Notes under the pieces: generated by a model
What the model was told of the DNA's origin: nothing
The model's database searches: none
Seen by the model: the letters and a program-made list of their open reading frames with translations, nothing else
Source: Thermomucor indicae-seudaticae
Lineage: Eukaryota > Mucoromycota > Mucoromycetes > Mucorales > Lichtheimiaceae
Direction of reading: 5' to 3'
Assembly (NCBI GenBank): GCA_000787465.1
Contig: JSYX01000224.1
Location: 1 to 50,070, forward strand
Length of the DNA stretch: 50,070 nucleotides
Shown: one piece after another, positions 24,380 through 36,705 of the stretch
How the letters are laid out: every line of letters begins with the position of its first letter
Position numbering within the stretch: position 1 is the stretch's first letter
Translations under genes and position numbers: made by a program

Positions 24380-27300
24380 AGCAAATCAATATAGACATGT
24401 CAAATACACAATTATTTAATAATAACAATACATGTTGCATTTGGCTGCTGCTCATCAACACTAATATAGGTTAATGGCCATTAATGACATGGACTATTGG
24501 TTTTTGAAGGGACGTTCGAACCGTTAAAGACGCTTTTCTGCGGCAGTTGTCGCGTCTGTTCCATCAGAACAGCTGAAGTGCCGACAAAATACAACGGCCT
24601 GATGCATGGATGAGAACGCAGTGCGATACCCAGGGTTGCTTCTTGTTGTACACTTGACGTTGAGCTGCAAGTTCGCTTCTCGTTGAAATGGTACGTTACG
24701 CCGGTCTCAATACTCCATGCGAGTCCTCTCTTGGAACATTTCGAGCATTCAGCCATGTAGTTCATTAGCTGCTATGCTGTAGAATTTTCCTTGGTTCTCT
24801 GTCTCTGCAGCGTGACACTAATATTCTTTGCATCATACCATGCATGATTATGAAACAAATATCCTTTGCGCACTCATGCAGCCACGGAGCGCTGTGAAGA
24901 CCCCCTGGACTTCCCGCGTCCCACGTTTCTTTTAGAGCTCGTTCCAACCACGTTTATTTGGCAGAGTTTTCCACATGGCATACTCTATACATTTACTGGT
25001 GAGCTGCACAGAGACCCTTGTTGCCCATAACCATCAGCTGGATATTGGCTTTTGACACTCCACGTGCAATAGGGTGCTTGTCAGGGCACTTATACTCCCC
25101 TTTGCATCAGATTTAGGTTGAATTTCGGCCAGATGAAAACAATTACCCTGCAATCCGTATACATACGGAATTCTAGGTTTCGTTATGAAGCTTTCCGTTG
25201 ATGTAGAATGATAGATTTCCTTCTATCAGGCTATGAGCAATATCGATGAGTGGTTGATCGTTTAAGGTAACTGCGCACGATCGCTATTGACCCTTTGAAC
25301 GATGGAGAGTGGATAGCGTGTCTTTTGGCCATGTGGTTTGACCCTGGATCTCAATACCGAGCTATTACTGCGGCTACTACAATAAACCGACTCCTGCCAA
25401 CTATCTTTCAATGTAGGAAGAAATAAGGTTTCCAAGTCACCCTGCCTTTTACTGGCCTTTTCCTTGTTGATTGCGCTGTCTGCATCCATCTTCGCGCTAG
25501 AGAGGGAAGACTATTTGTACTGAGATTTGCGTAAGAGTCGTGTCCGATTGGCTGGAATACCGGCTTTGGCTCTGCGTTTTCGAAGGACGCAGGATGCACA
25601 CAGAGCCAGTGGCTATCGCTGTAAAGGACAACGTCCGAGCTGGATAAGCACATATTCGCATCCTCAATACGTATTGATACGCTAGCTGCAAAGTAGTACG
25701 CTTTGAGGCCATGGGCAGTGCAGAAGGGTTGGGGGTTGTCTTCACCAGCATGTATCTTGCGTCAAGGTGTGAATTGTGGCAACAAATGTCTTTCTTTCTT
25801 CTCAAAGGTCTATTTATAGCTCTTATTACAGGTACATGTCTCATCAAGCCAGGTCATCCAGACCCTATTACATGTTTTAATCAAGTGAGGAAATTGTTGG
25901 TAATCCTTTGTTGTCAACATGAGTGAAAGCTATATCAGCACGGGAAATTTTACCTTTCGCCTTAGACATCGTCTTCATGCTATCTTGGTCCCTTTTGAAG
26001 CGCTATGCGGCCCCTTTCATCTAATTAACAACAACACGATTATCATTTCCACCCTTGCGAGCTACGGAACATGATGGCCTATCATTTCTGCTTGGATTGA
26101 GTGCAACCCGCATCTGGTAATTATGGATTATTGACTCGAATACAAATCCCTTATTGACACCATCTATTCCATACAGGCACATAATCCAAGCTCTGCATTT
26201 GCAAAAGACAAGGGCATTTTGCAGATTTCTGATGTATGATTCTCTGTTTTAATGTTCTGTTTGTTTAAATTCTCATGATGATATGGTAGGTTTCCCCACT
26301 TCATTCAGGGACGTCGGGGCCGACTGCGGGCCTAAACGACAGGGGCCGGCAAGTGTGGGCTTCTTTCAAGACGGTCAATTCTAAAGCGTTTTTTACTTTT
26401 TCGCCGCCCCCACCGGTAACAGGTCCGAGCTTGGTCCCCCTCGTATGACGGGATTACTGCGGGTAAGTAACAATGCTTTAACGATCTTGAACAACGGACA
26501 AGTATCTAACTGATGATTGGACAATATGTCCTGTTCGAGGTACATTTTGCGTCGATTGAGAGCCAAGTTTAAGCGGAAAGTAAGCAAATCATATCTATCA
26601 ATCGTCGCAGATTCGTTACTCGATACCCGCCATTTTTTTATGTTTCTTAGCGCAAATTGGCTTTGTAGTTGGTGCAAAATGTTTTTAGAGTAGAGCAAGT
26701 CCAATCAATAAGCAGTATTTTATCCATCCGTTTGATACTAAACTCGTTTACTAAACGTCCATTACTCATGCTTACCTAATGACAAGCACGAAGAGGAAGC
26801 AGGAAAAGATCACGTACCGGTTTACCTGGGATGGAAGGTCCAATAAGTCGGCTCTACTTTCATAACCCTGCATCGTTCGAACTCGAGCGACTGTCCTGGG
26901 ACCGGGATCGCACAAATTGGCCCAGGAAATACCACTGCATCACCGAATGATATCTTTCACTGACTACATTCCTGGCTGATCTCACTTGCTTTGCTCTTTC
27001 CTATTAAGGAGATGAAAATAAGCTGCCGAGTGTGTGTAACTTCATTAAGCTATTTCGGTACTTCCTCCAACAGAAGTATGGATGTCACCGCTATGCTGTA
27101 CGATACTTCTAGAAAATAAGGAGAGATAGATAGGTTCTAGACCAAGAGAGTAACGCTCACGGCAGATCAGCTCGTTTTGCATGCCTGTACTGCATGCAGA
27201 GTGATGAAAGAAATACGTAATAGGGGATCTATCAAGGAAGCAAGTGAGTGAGGGAGGCAAACAGCATGCCTGAGCGCTCGCCCTGGATGCATGCAACGTG

Positions 27301-29192
27301 ACGTTATCATATAGGACGATGAACCAAAACAGTAATACAGAACGCACCATGAAAACGATTTGCAGTATGCAGTATGTGAGTTTAAATCAGTCTGCTACGT
27401 ACCAATCTTTACGTGCATCCGATGTGGATATGCCCCGTGACCCGTGTAAGAAATTATACAAAGAAACACATGAGTAGACTTCTTGATGCTCGAAAGCGGA
27501 AAATGATGTCGTGACTATAACGCAGAATCAGGGCCAATCTGATGAATATAGATGACGAACATCAAAAACGAAACAACAGCAGCTTAGTATCTTCACTCCT
27601 GACTCGTAATTAAGCACATTTTCCGCCAAATCGACAAAAATTCCCACCATTCAGAGTCTTGATATTTCGCCCCTCTTCGTCCCCTTAACCACACCGAAAA
27701 GAAAGCGGGAAAAGCACAAAAGGGGCGCATGTGATACGGACAGGCGCGGCTAAATGATTCATTTGGACACGCAAACTATGATTGCGCCCCAGGAGACCTC
27801 GAGTATTCACAGCTTGGATCTAATAATGCTGATATATTGGATTACGAGTTCATATGCTGCGGGCATCGTGTCCAATATAATTGAAAGTCTTCCGTAATTT
27901 GTGCCGAATGCATGGGAAAGGCCAGGAATAAGAATAAGATTTAATTATCCATTATCTATACGAAGCACAAAGGAGTATTAACGCACGTCTCCTTTCTGTC
28001 CAGAAAGAAGAAGAAGATGAACGTAAACTGCACGAACCTCTGCGCGTAGTTCGATACACAGACAGGAATCGCAGATTCCACAAATCCGAAGCCGATGCTT
28101 TTTATATCGGTGCACAAGCTTGGAACGAGTATTCCGTCCACAGCACTTCCGTGATGAACATCGCTCCGACAGGTTAAGCAACTAAACTGCGACGTGCATG
28201 TTCCGTGATTTGCTTGTTGTTTGCTCCATGCATTCCTTTATGCAGCAAGTTTAGTACGTGCTGGGTCGGAAGCGGAGCGAACCGATGCAGTGACCAACAC
28301 TCTTAGGAAACCAAGCACAATGCATAGCTAAAATAAGAGCACTCATGTGATCGGATTATTGCAGCTAGTTGAACCTTGACCACATTAAGATAACAAGCGA
28401 TTTGCTGCTGTGAGGGGTATCACGGGCAGAGGCGCCAAAAATTCATGATCTTTCGAAGTAAAGTTGAGGGTTACGCATTAGGGGGCGATTATGAAACGTG
28501 GCAATGAAGAGTCCGTGAAACAATAAGGTTGCAGGTAGTTGCATCCGGCCTATAAGCAAAAGAAGGACCATGCAGATTAAGGAACAGGAAACAATTCTTA
28601 GCGTTTTTCAAATAGCCGAGATCGACAGGTCTACGAAAAAGACACTGCCACAAAATCACTGGAATTGGAACAAAGAGCTGCCATTTTAGGAAGCACATTA
28701 CGATCACCAGTGTTATGAGTTACTATTGTGCCCTTATTTTCGTAGCAATCAGTAGATTCCTATTCGACGGTCTCTCGCTGAAGCCCGACCAATTGCTCCC
28801 CTCATCCCCAAACCCGGACTATCGGTGTGTAAGATACCTGCACCCCTGACCTCTTCCCCATTTCCCCCAAGATGACTCTCCCTTTTGGGGACGCGTTGTG
28901 ATGTGTCGCATGGAAGCAGAAGATCGGCCAATGGGGCTCACACTCAAGGGGAAAATGAAACTCAACCAAAGAGATTCGTCCCTGCTGACGCAGTTACCAA
29001 AAAAGAATCTAAGTGGGAAAGAGAGCAAGCACAGATTCAAGGAGAAGGATAATATCAAAGTTTGTAAATTGTCTTGTAAGCCATGTGCAAGCAATCCGTT
29101 AGTTGAAGCCCACGGATGACAGACAGAAATGGCTGATTAATTTTTAGCACAGACCTAAATGGGGCTTCTCACGTTTTTTTTAGTTATCCACA
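24380..29192. other. Long gene-poor region
   Basis: About 4.8 kb without a firm gene. The left part (24.48-25.85 kb) has protein-like minus-strand fragments, listed separately. A GC-rich block lies at about 26,300-26,470, followed directly by a donor-like GGTAAGTAAC. The remainder holds short frames and a 7-bp-stem hairpin near 26,895-26,930 (TCCTGGG/CCCAGGA). I see no transposon ORF, tRNA or rRNA. Confidence 0.4.
24481..25760 (-). other. Possible unrecognised or decayed minus-strand gene
   Basis: Several minus-strand segments read like real protein but in changing frames. One, at about 25,410-25,750, includes LKAYYFAASVSIRIEDAN and SDSHWLCVHPASFENAE. Others are NDQPLIDIAHSLIEGN (about 25,170-25,270), CPDKHPIARGVSKANIQL (about 25,020-25,090), LHECAKDICFIIMHG (about 24,840-24,900) and MAECSKCSKRGLAWSIETG (about 24,700-24,760). 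A TATA-like GCTATAAATA lies upstream at 25,820-25,811. I could not join them into one convincing model; some joins would need short introns and others cross stops. It is a gene of unknown function, a pseudogene, or coincidence. Confidence 0.3.
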
Positions 29193-29200
29193 TATATAAA
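29193..29200 (+). promoter_or_regulatory. TATA box of the Zn2Cys6 factor gene
   Basis: TATATAAA lies 95 bp upstream of the ATG at 29295, followed by a pyrimidine-rich leader. Assigned by consensus and spacing. Confidence 0.55.
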
Positions 29201-29294
29201 GCGACATCCCGCCCACTTCAATGTTACGTCCATAACCTTTTCTTTCCACCTTCAAACTCTTTACTCTAATCCTACGTTTTCTTTGTTCCTTTCC

Positions 29295-30725
29295 ATGGAA
29301 TTTCCTAATAACAGTTTCGCTTTCGGTAGCAATGTCGCTCCAACTTCCTCAGTCATGATGCAAGGCTTGCCTCCGTCCTTTGGAAACACAATGTATCAAT
29401 CCGTACACAGCCATGTCCCCAACTACCATTTCACATCGACTCCCGCAACAAATTCGATTTATGAATCGTCGTCTCAGTCGCTTCCATTCGACGTGTCTGC
29501 TCCCGCGAGCCAGTCTGCACGACGTTCCTCCTCCAACGGCGACTCCCAATCGGCTAAAGATGTCAAAAAGCCAAAAAGAAAGCAAGTAAAGAACGCATGT
29601 GGTATGATATATGAGTTTTATGCCAGGGTCGTACAAACACCTTTGGCATCTGGCAACTCGGCCCTGTATACTAAACACGCTGTTTACTTCAGTGAACTGC
29701 CAAAAGGCATGCAAGAAATGCGATGACGGACGGCCCTGTCAACGCTGTATTAAGCTTGGCTTAACTGCTACCTGCGTCGACTCCCCTCGCAAGGAACGCA
29801 AGAAAGGGATTAAGCGTGGACCTTACAAGAAGCGCCAGCAACAACAACAACGACCCTTGTCTGACAGCAACTGTAAGCTTCGTTCAATCGTCTTCCCCCA
29901 CTCTTGCGTGCATTGTGTAGCTAATCGAACCAATAACTTGCAGTGATGAAGTCCGAATGGTGCGACGGACTTGCATATCGCAGCTCGTCAACCGGATACG
30001 ATCCAAGCTCATCCTTATCTACCATGTCAGCCAATGTGGCCATGCGTGACCAGAACACGCAACAGCAGCAACAAATTTTTATGACGGATGATCCAAACGC
30101 TATGCTTTTTCATATGGGTGCAACCTGCAACACTTGGGAACAGCAATCGTATTATCCTGCCATTCCCGGGCAATACACGACTTCCCGACGCTCTCAGCGA
30201 TCTGGGTCGTCTGACTTTTCGCCTGCTTCGTCGTTGTCGTCTTTCAAGCATAACGTTAATCTGCACAGACAATCCTCTGCAGCAGCGTTACGTTTGGCAG
30301 CAGCTCGCGCGAATCAGCCTGCATCATTTCACGCGCCAGCGATGCCAGTCAACCACAACAGCAGCAGCAACAGTCCATTGGTGGCCGCAGTCGAAGGCGA
30401 TATGAACAAGACATTCACACAGCACTACTATCCTGCAAGTCCTGAGGGTAATAATCTGGTGAACAGCTGCAGCCGGTCTCCCTCTTCAGCTTCGTCGATG
30501 GGAATGTCCCCAGAATCACCTGCAACGCCTTCTCCGACGACCGCTTCCTCCCTTCCCGTTGCGCCCACCTCTGTTCCCTCTCAAGCGACCTATTACCAGC
30601 CGCAGATGATGCAAGAGCTTCTGCAAGACGAGAAGTCCTTTGCCTCTGTTCCGCCATTGATGCCTACCGCTGCCGGTAACGACTCTTGGCAGAGTTTGAT
30701 GTTTTCCACTAATCCATGCTTCTAA
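29295..30725 (+). CDS. Zn2Cys6 zinc-cluster transcription factor
   Basis: Nuclear DNA-binding regulator of the fungal binuclear zinc-cluster class. Three exons: 29295-29601, 29693-29872, 29944-30725; 422 residues. The cluster is C102-x2-C105-x6-C112-x5-C118-x2-C121-x8-C130, exactly the Zn2Cys6 spacing, formed only after the first intron is removed because the intron splits the codon after C102. A basic segment follows (RKERKKGIKRGPYKKR), likely DNA-contacting and nuclear-localising. The rest is Ser/Gln/Pro-rich low complexity, without the fungal middle homology region of large Gal4-type proteins. The cluster resembles the short-linker type seen in gluconeogenesis regulators such as ERT1, but target genes cannot be inferred. 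Confidence 0.9.
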
Positions 30726-31614
30726 ATACCTCTTTTAATCCCCCTTTTTCTCACACTCACACACACACGAAACCTGTTCTTCCTCTTCGTTAATACTGTA
30801 CATATTATCATTGCAGCTCCAAAAGCTGAATGCTCACATTCCACTTTATCGTTCTATTTCACGCTTTACGACTTGCAAGGGCTTCTCTTTCGTTCCAAAA
30901 TTAGTATACCTCATTTTATGCATTTGTTTTCTTTTCTTTCTTTCCGCTATTCCCGGATGCATACGTCTCTTTTTATATCCCATCCAAAGCCTTCTTTTCC
31001 CTTTTTACAATCAACGCAGCTATCTCCTCCAATTACCATTTTTGCATTTCTCCTTTTCTTCTATCAAACAAGCTGTTTATGATAAAGTATACTACTAGAA
31101 AAAAGCCATTGATATGGCAGATATAATCAACGAAAAAAAAGAAGATAAAGCGCTTAAAATACTAATAAACACACAATTTGATTTCCCTGTAATAAATGTA
31201 TGCGCTTGACCAAGACTTTCACTGAGGTTAATCAGAGATAACGTAACAGGATCACGTGTTTGGTCAGAAGTGTGTGTATAATACAAGATTACGCTTTAGC
31301 CTTACAATGTTTTCTCTTCTGTGGGAAACCGATGACAAGATTTGAAAACAAATATAACCCTCAACGCGAATGTTTCGATTCTGGCAAGCAGAATTGGTGC
31401 TTGTGGACCACGTTAGACACATCGAATTAGGCGCCTACGTATTAATAGCAGATTACCGGTATTCAAACTGTAACGACAATGGGTGATGGCCATGTTTAGA
31501 TGGGTTCATGTGGTTTGGACACAGATTCGCTTATCGGGGTTGTCATTCTACGAGGGCTCTGTAGAATTCAGTAATTTTTCGGGTATGTAACGATAGTGGG
31601 AACTTCTGCTCAAG
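30726..31614. other. Intergenic region
   Basis: 3' region of the zinc-cluster gene, including a short CA-repeat tract (about 30,753-30,768) and a long pyrimidine-rich stretch (30,890-31,080), then about 500 bp upstream of the cyclase gene. No gene seen. Confidence 0.5.
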
Positions 31615-31622
31615 TATAAAAG
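31615..31622 (+). promoter_or_regulatory. TATA box of the cyclase-family gene
   Basis: TATAAAAG lies only 39 bp upstream of the ATG at 31654. If used, transcription would start within about 10 nt of the ATG, giving a very short 5' UTR. Confidence 0.55.
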
Positions 31623-31653
31623 AAAGAATAACGGATCCGGCATCAAAACCACC

Positions 31654-32739
31654 ATGACTCGAGAATTGCCATCATACGACCAATTACCTATCGACCCAAA
31701 ATACCCACCGCATACGGCGTGGGGTGTCTGGGGAGAGGATGATAACCTGGGAACTCTGAATTTGTTGACCGAGGAACGCGTTGCCAAGGTGATAAATGAG
31801 CAATATGCAGGAAGAAAGTTTCGATGAAGAAAGAATTAAGTCGTTTATGCAGGCAGCCCAAAATGTTCGCTATGGTAAAGTCTTTCCGCTCAACTGGAAT
31901 CTCGAAAGCCCATCGCCTCCACTGTTTGGCCGTACTTCTATCGAGCATCATATCCGTGACCGGAGCAACGACGCCAAAAAGTTTGACGATGTGTATGATA
32001 ACTTCAATACACAGTCTTCCTCGCAATGGGACGGTCTGCGCCATGTCTGCCACATGAGCAGTGGCCGATTCTACAACGACGTGATAGCATCCCATATTGT
32101 GCCGGGCCCTGGTGCATCAGACCGACTAGGCATCCATCATGCGGCTCGTCGAGGCATTGCGGGTCGAGCGGTGCTCCTGGACTATGCGCGGTGGGCCGAC
32201 TGGCACGATAAACAATTCGATCCGTTGACACGCCACGAGTACACCGTCGGGGAACTTGAACAAGTAGCTGCGGAGCAAAACGTTGAGCTACGCGAAGGCG
32301 ACATCTTGCTGGTCCGTACGGGTTGGATAGCTGCCTATGAAAAAAGGGGAGATCGACTGGCAGAAATGATGGATTTGACGAAACCACAGTGTGTCGGTAT
32401 CAAGGCATGCCAAGAAACGTTCCGCTGGATCTGGGATCACCATTTCGCCGCTGTCGCATCCGATAGTGTTGCCTTTGAAGCCTTTCCAGTCCATGATTGG
32501 AACACTTCTTGCCGTAAGTCATTAGAACGTCATTTGCTTTCTATTTTAGGAACTTATAACGTCAAAAAGATGCTCAATTCTTGGGCGGATTTGGTATGCC
32601 CATTGGTGAAATGTTTTACCTCGAAAAGCTTGCAGAAGAATCGGCTAAGGATGGTATCTACGAATATTTCTTTACTAGTGCGCCATTAAACAAGTATCAG
32701 GGCGTTGCATCGCCACCGAATGCCATTTGTGTAAAGTAA
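31654..32739 (+). CDS. Cyclase-family (PF04199-type) metal-dependent hydrolase
   Basis: Three exons: 31654-31788, 31853-32513, 32570-32739; 321 residues. The protein matches the fungal branch of the putative cyclase/kynurenine-formamidase-like superfamily: WGEDDNLGTLNLLTEERV at the N-terminus, GKVFPLNWNLESP, the SSSQWDGLRH motif with likely metal/active-site residues, GIAGRAVLLDYARWA, EGDILLVRTGW, AVASDSVAFEAFP and HAQFLGGFGMPIGEMFYLEKLAEES. The acceptor at 31852 gives the gap-free family spacing; an alternative acceptor at 31840 would add four residues (SFMQ). The natural substrate is unknown; members hydrolyse amides or lactone-like bonds. Cytosolic by absence of any targeting signal. The glycerol kinase gene begins 132 bp downstream on the same strand. 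Confidence 0.9.
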
Positions 32740-32871
32740 AAACCCTCTCTAAAACGTCGATCCCCAAGTTTTCGGATTCAGCTGATCCTTGCGCTATTGT
32801 TCCAAGATTCCGCTGCATCAATGTATTCACGTTTCTCTCTTTCTTCCTTTTATGCCTTATGACTGTTGAGC

Positions 32872-34859
32872 ATGTCTTCTTATATTGGAGCTATTGATCT
32901 TGGAACAACTTCTACGAGATTTCTGATATTCAATGGTGAGGGGTGCCTCGTCACTTGGCATCAAGCAGAGTTCGAGCAGCTTTATCCAAAACCGGGGTAA
33001 TAGCAGGTGCCGTTCTTTCTCTTCGTCTCGTTTGGATGTTTAATCAATCGGTAGATGGAACGAGCATGATCCGTTTGCGCTTCTCGATTCCGTCAATCAA
33101 TGCGCTGAAGAAGCGCTTCGAAAATTTGGATTAATGGGCTACGACCAGGCTTTGATTAAAGGCAAGACAAAGAACCGGCATTACGGGCTGCTGACCTGAG
33201 ACTGAAAGCAAAACCTACGGTGTTATCGACAGCCATCGGTATTACGAACCAAAGGGAGACAACACTGGTTTGGGATAAGGAGACAGGAGAACCTCTTTAT
33301 AATGCCATTGTCTGGGACGATACCCGAACGGACAAGCTGGTCAAACGACTAGCAAAGAAACAACAACAGCGAGGGACGATCGATGTCCGGGCTATTTGTG
33401 GACTTCCGCTCCACAACTACTTTTCAGCAGTTAAAATGTATTGGTTGATGGATAAAGTAAAGTCTGTCAGAGATGCCGTAAACGAGAAACGCGCCATGTT
33501 TGGTACCGTTGATAGCTGGTTAATATGGGTTAAGTAAATCGAGACCATATCCATTAAACACCTGGAAAAAAGTCTAATTAATGGATCGCAGAATCTGACG
33601 GGTGGTAGGAATGGAGGAGTTCATGTAACAGACGTAACGAACGCTTCAAGAACTATGTTTATGAACCTTGAGACCAGGCAATGGGATCCTCAACTGCTCG
33701 AGTAGGTGTGCTGGTGCTCATGGTAAAACTTTTGCTTGTCTCTCAAGATCAACGGCGCTGCCTATAGTTTCTTTGGTGTACCTGAGCACGTTTTACCGAG
33801 GATTGCATCATCATCAGAGCATTATGGGGACGTAAAACGGAAAGGTCCCTTGGAAGGATACCCTATCATGGGCTGTTTAGGCGACCAGCAAGCTGCGCTG
33901 GTAGGTCAGAAATGCTTCTCCGCTGGCGAAGCCAAGAATACCTACGGCACTGGAGCCTTTTTGATCCTCAATGTGGGACCTGAGAAACCGCCAGTATCCG
34001 AGCACGGTCTCCTGTCGACAGCTGGTTATCAATTTGGACCAAACGGCCCAATATCCTACTGCTTGGAAGGCTCTATCAGCGTCGCAGGTGCAGCGGTTCG
34101 GTGGCTGCGAGACAACCTGGGCATTATCCGTTCTTCGAGTGATATTGACCGACTTGCTTCAAAAGGTAATTTGATGATCTTGCTTGGCTTCGTGCAGGTT
34201 ACTTATTACCCGAGTTTATCAGTACCCGATACCGGCGGTGTAATGTTTGTTACAGCCTTTTCAGGTCTTTTCGCACCCTACTGGCGAGACGATGCACGTG
34301 GAACGCTCGTGGGCCTGACACAGTATACGAATAGGTGCCACATTGCACGGGCAACGCTGGAGGCTGTCTGCTATTCTACACGAGCAATCCTTACCGCCAT
34401 GAAAAGTGATGCCAACGTAGAGCTCAAGATACTCAAGGTAGACGGTGGCATGTCCAACTCTGACACATGTATGCAGATTCAGGCAGACGTGCTCGGGATA
34501 CCAGTCGGTAAGCCATGTTGGAGACGAGTTTCATATATATATCCCCTTACCATGTTCCCTTCCATTGGTAGAGCGACCCGCTATGAGGGAGACAACGGCG
34601 CTCGGAGCTGCATTTGCCGCGGGCCATGCCGCTGGTATTTGGAAAGATTTCGACGCTATTCGCAAGCTTACAGTCAAGGACGCAGACGTCTTCAGAGCAA
34701 GTATAAATGCTGAAGGTGCGTCTACAAAATCGCTTTTCCCAGAATCGCAATGTCCATTAAAAAATGGTTGTAGAACGAGAAGCTCGGTTTTTCATGTGGG
34801 AAGAAGCCGTAAAAAGAAGTCTTGGATGGACCGACGTATATAATGGCCAAGAAGATTAG
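32872..34859 (+). CDS. GUT1: Glycerol kinase
   Basis: Phosphorylates glycerol to glycerol-3-phosphate with ATP (FGGY family), the entry step of glycerol use and a source of lipid backbone. Eight exons: 32872-32996, 33055-33161, 33233-33528, 33592-33701, 33768-34165, 34223-34507, 34572-34715, 34774-34859; 516 residues. Landmarks in order are [14 protein letters not shown] (phosphate 1), [33 protein letters not shown], the FGGY-type segment [13 protein letters not shown] ([14 protein letters not shown]), [39 protein letters not shown] and the C-terminal [19 protein letters not shown]. Intron 2 uses a GC donor. Intron 5 (34166-34222) is 57 nt and stop-free. The gene looks broken if read as continuous frames but is intact once introns are removed. 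Confidence 0.95.
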
Positions 34860-35155
34860 ATTTCACCTTTACATACACACATTCTGCTGCTATTGTTCCT
34901 GTCCTCACAAGCACAGTATAATATCATACGTTAAAGCAAAATACGCCCTTTATGTTTATCAGTCTAAGGCAGTTTCCGAGGGAAACGAAACAAACAGGAA
35001 TTAAGTGGGAGGAGATATACTAATGTTGTTACTAAGGTATGGAAACCACGAACGAAGAGAAACATGAGAGGCTCAGCAACGACATGCATGGCCGACAAGA
35101 AAAAGGATTAAGTGGTACGTACGAAAGAAAGTTGTTGCGATAAAGAAATAAATGC

Positions 35156-36705
35156 TTATGCCTTTTTGCGGGTATGCAAAGAGTCATTGTATGTCCATGC
35201 ACCGACATCAAGTAACTGTTTGCGCTTCATCTTCTTGATGAGTTCGGCAGTGCGTTTGCTGTATTGGTCGGAGGCCGAGTCATCCCTAATAAACGTGAAC
35301 AGTTTCGGTGTCCATGTCTCGTTTCTTTCTGCACGCTCTTTGCGCAGCTTGCGTTGCCATTCTTCTATCTTTGTCTTTTCTGCATTAGCAAGTTGATAGT
35401 TCTTCTGCTTCAGAGCTGCAGTGACAGGGCCCCATAAGCGATGAGACTCTATTTCCTGCTGTTCTTCCAATGGCTTGGTCACGCGCTCGGCCATGGGTTC
35501 CGCTTCCGCATCAAACAGCAACTCCTCCCCGTTTTTGCTGCTGTAGTATGATTTGTGACTCCATCGACCTGATAAAGTGTAGCATTGTTCGTTTTGGTAC
35601 ACGATGCTGCCCTTGATATGGTTATGTTCACCACCAAACCAGGGTTTCGGAACAAACTCAATAGTCGCTGTCGCACCGGATGAGCTGGCAATCGTACAGG
35701 TTCCACTCAGTTCAAGGTAAGCGGCGCCGGTAAGGAAACCACGAATCATCAGGTCCGGGAAATCGATCACATATTGGTCGTCATATTTCTCGACACGGAG
35801 CACTGCTCGACCAACCTGCTCGACTTTGATACTTGTACCTTTAAACCGAGATTTTTGTCCACCTATTATAACAATTCGTTATTATTCATGCGTCCATTGC
35901 TCCGCAATGTCTCAGACATACAATGGCCATTTAGCGACACCCCAGCCTTTTCATCTTCCAAGTAAAATGCAGAAATTGGTGGATGATGGCATACTATAAA
36001 CGTCAATATTACAGTCAGAGCAGTTGCGCTGACAACCGTTGCGCAAATTAATTACCTTGCTCACAGACGCATTTGACGTCACCCAGCATGCAATGAAACT
36101 GCTCACCCAGGATTGGGTTATATGGCTTTTTCTCGGTATTGCCGTTGGTACATCGTGATGCGTAGCTGCCCCAGAGTGTGGAGAGAAACCAGCGTGTCAC
36201 AGCCAGCATCCGTTCTACGGCGAAAGTTCAAACGTCAGATCATATGGTTTATGTGAATGGCTAAATTACCTCTTGGATCAGATGCCTCGCTGATAGCCGT
36301 AAAGCTTCATGGAAAATAAATCAGATAAATCGCACTAAGCTGCAATGGTCCAGTATGAAAACTTACCATGATGGATGATCACCCCAATAAGTGCTGGTAC
36401 GACAAAGGAAAAAAGAAAAATAATTTTTAAGCTTGGCTGCAAGGGTCGAGTATGCATATTATGCAAGCACTTTACCCGTATTCTAATAGTGAGAGGCCGT
36501 TCAGGAAAAAAGCTGGACAAGTGAGCGACGAGAGATCCCCCGTAAAGCTGATGACCGTCTTTATAAACTCTTTAAACTGGCTCGCAGTGCCCGGTTCGGC
36601 GTGCTTCACCGACAGAGCATCTACATCGTGCACGGTTGGTGATTTATCGCCGTTCATTTCGGAAGATGAGTTGCTACGGCTACTCGAGAAAAAAGACTTG
36701 CCCAT
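35156..36705 (-). CDS. Oxysterol-binding protein-related lipid transfer protein (Kes1/Osh4 type)
   Basis: Sterol/PI4P exchanger acting at membrane contact or Golgi membranes. Six exons: 36705-36476, 36393-36367, 36304-36270, 36214-36056, 35993-35922, 35862-35156; 409 residues, close to yeast Kes1 (434) and without PH or ankyrin domains. Family landmarks are RMLAVTRWFLSTLWGSY, NPILGEQFHC, the signature EQVCHHPPISAF (about 149-160), KGTSIKVE, FGGEHNHIKG, SGRWSHKSYY and a C-terminal basic helical region. The two adjacent His of the signature (phosphate ligands in Kes1) are kept, but the usual Ser before them is Cys152. Exons 2 and 3 are only 27 and 35 nt. Confidence 0.93.

Noticed and set aside
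26870..26950. tRNA-like signal on the minus strand (GCAGTGGTA followed at distance by GAGTTCGAACGATG)
   Set aside because: The arms around the GTTCGAA box do not pair and no acceptor or anticodon stem can be formed; the 7-bp TCCTGGG/CCCAGGA hairpin explains part of the appearance.
32872..34859. Glycerol kinase read as a frameshifted pseudogene
   Set aside because: The conserved segments lie in different frames, but seven short introns (one GC-AG) reconnect all of them in phase to a full-length 516-residue protein.
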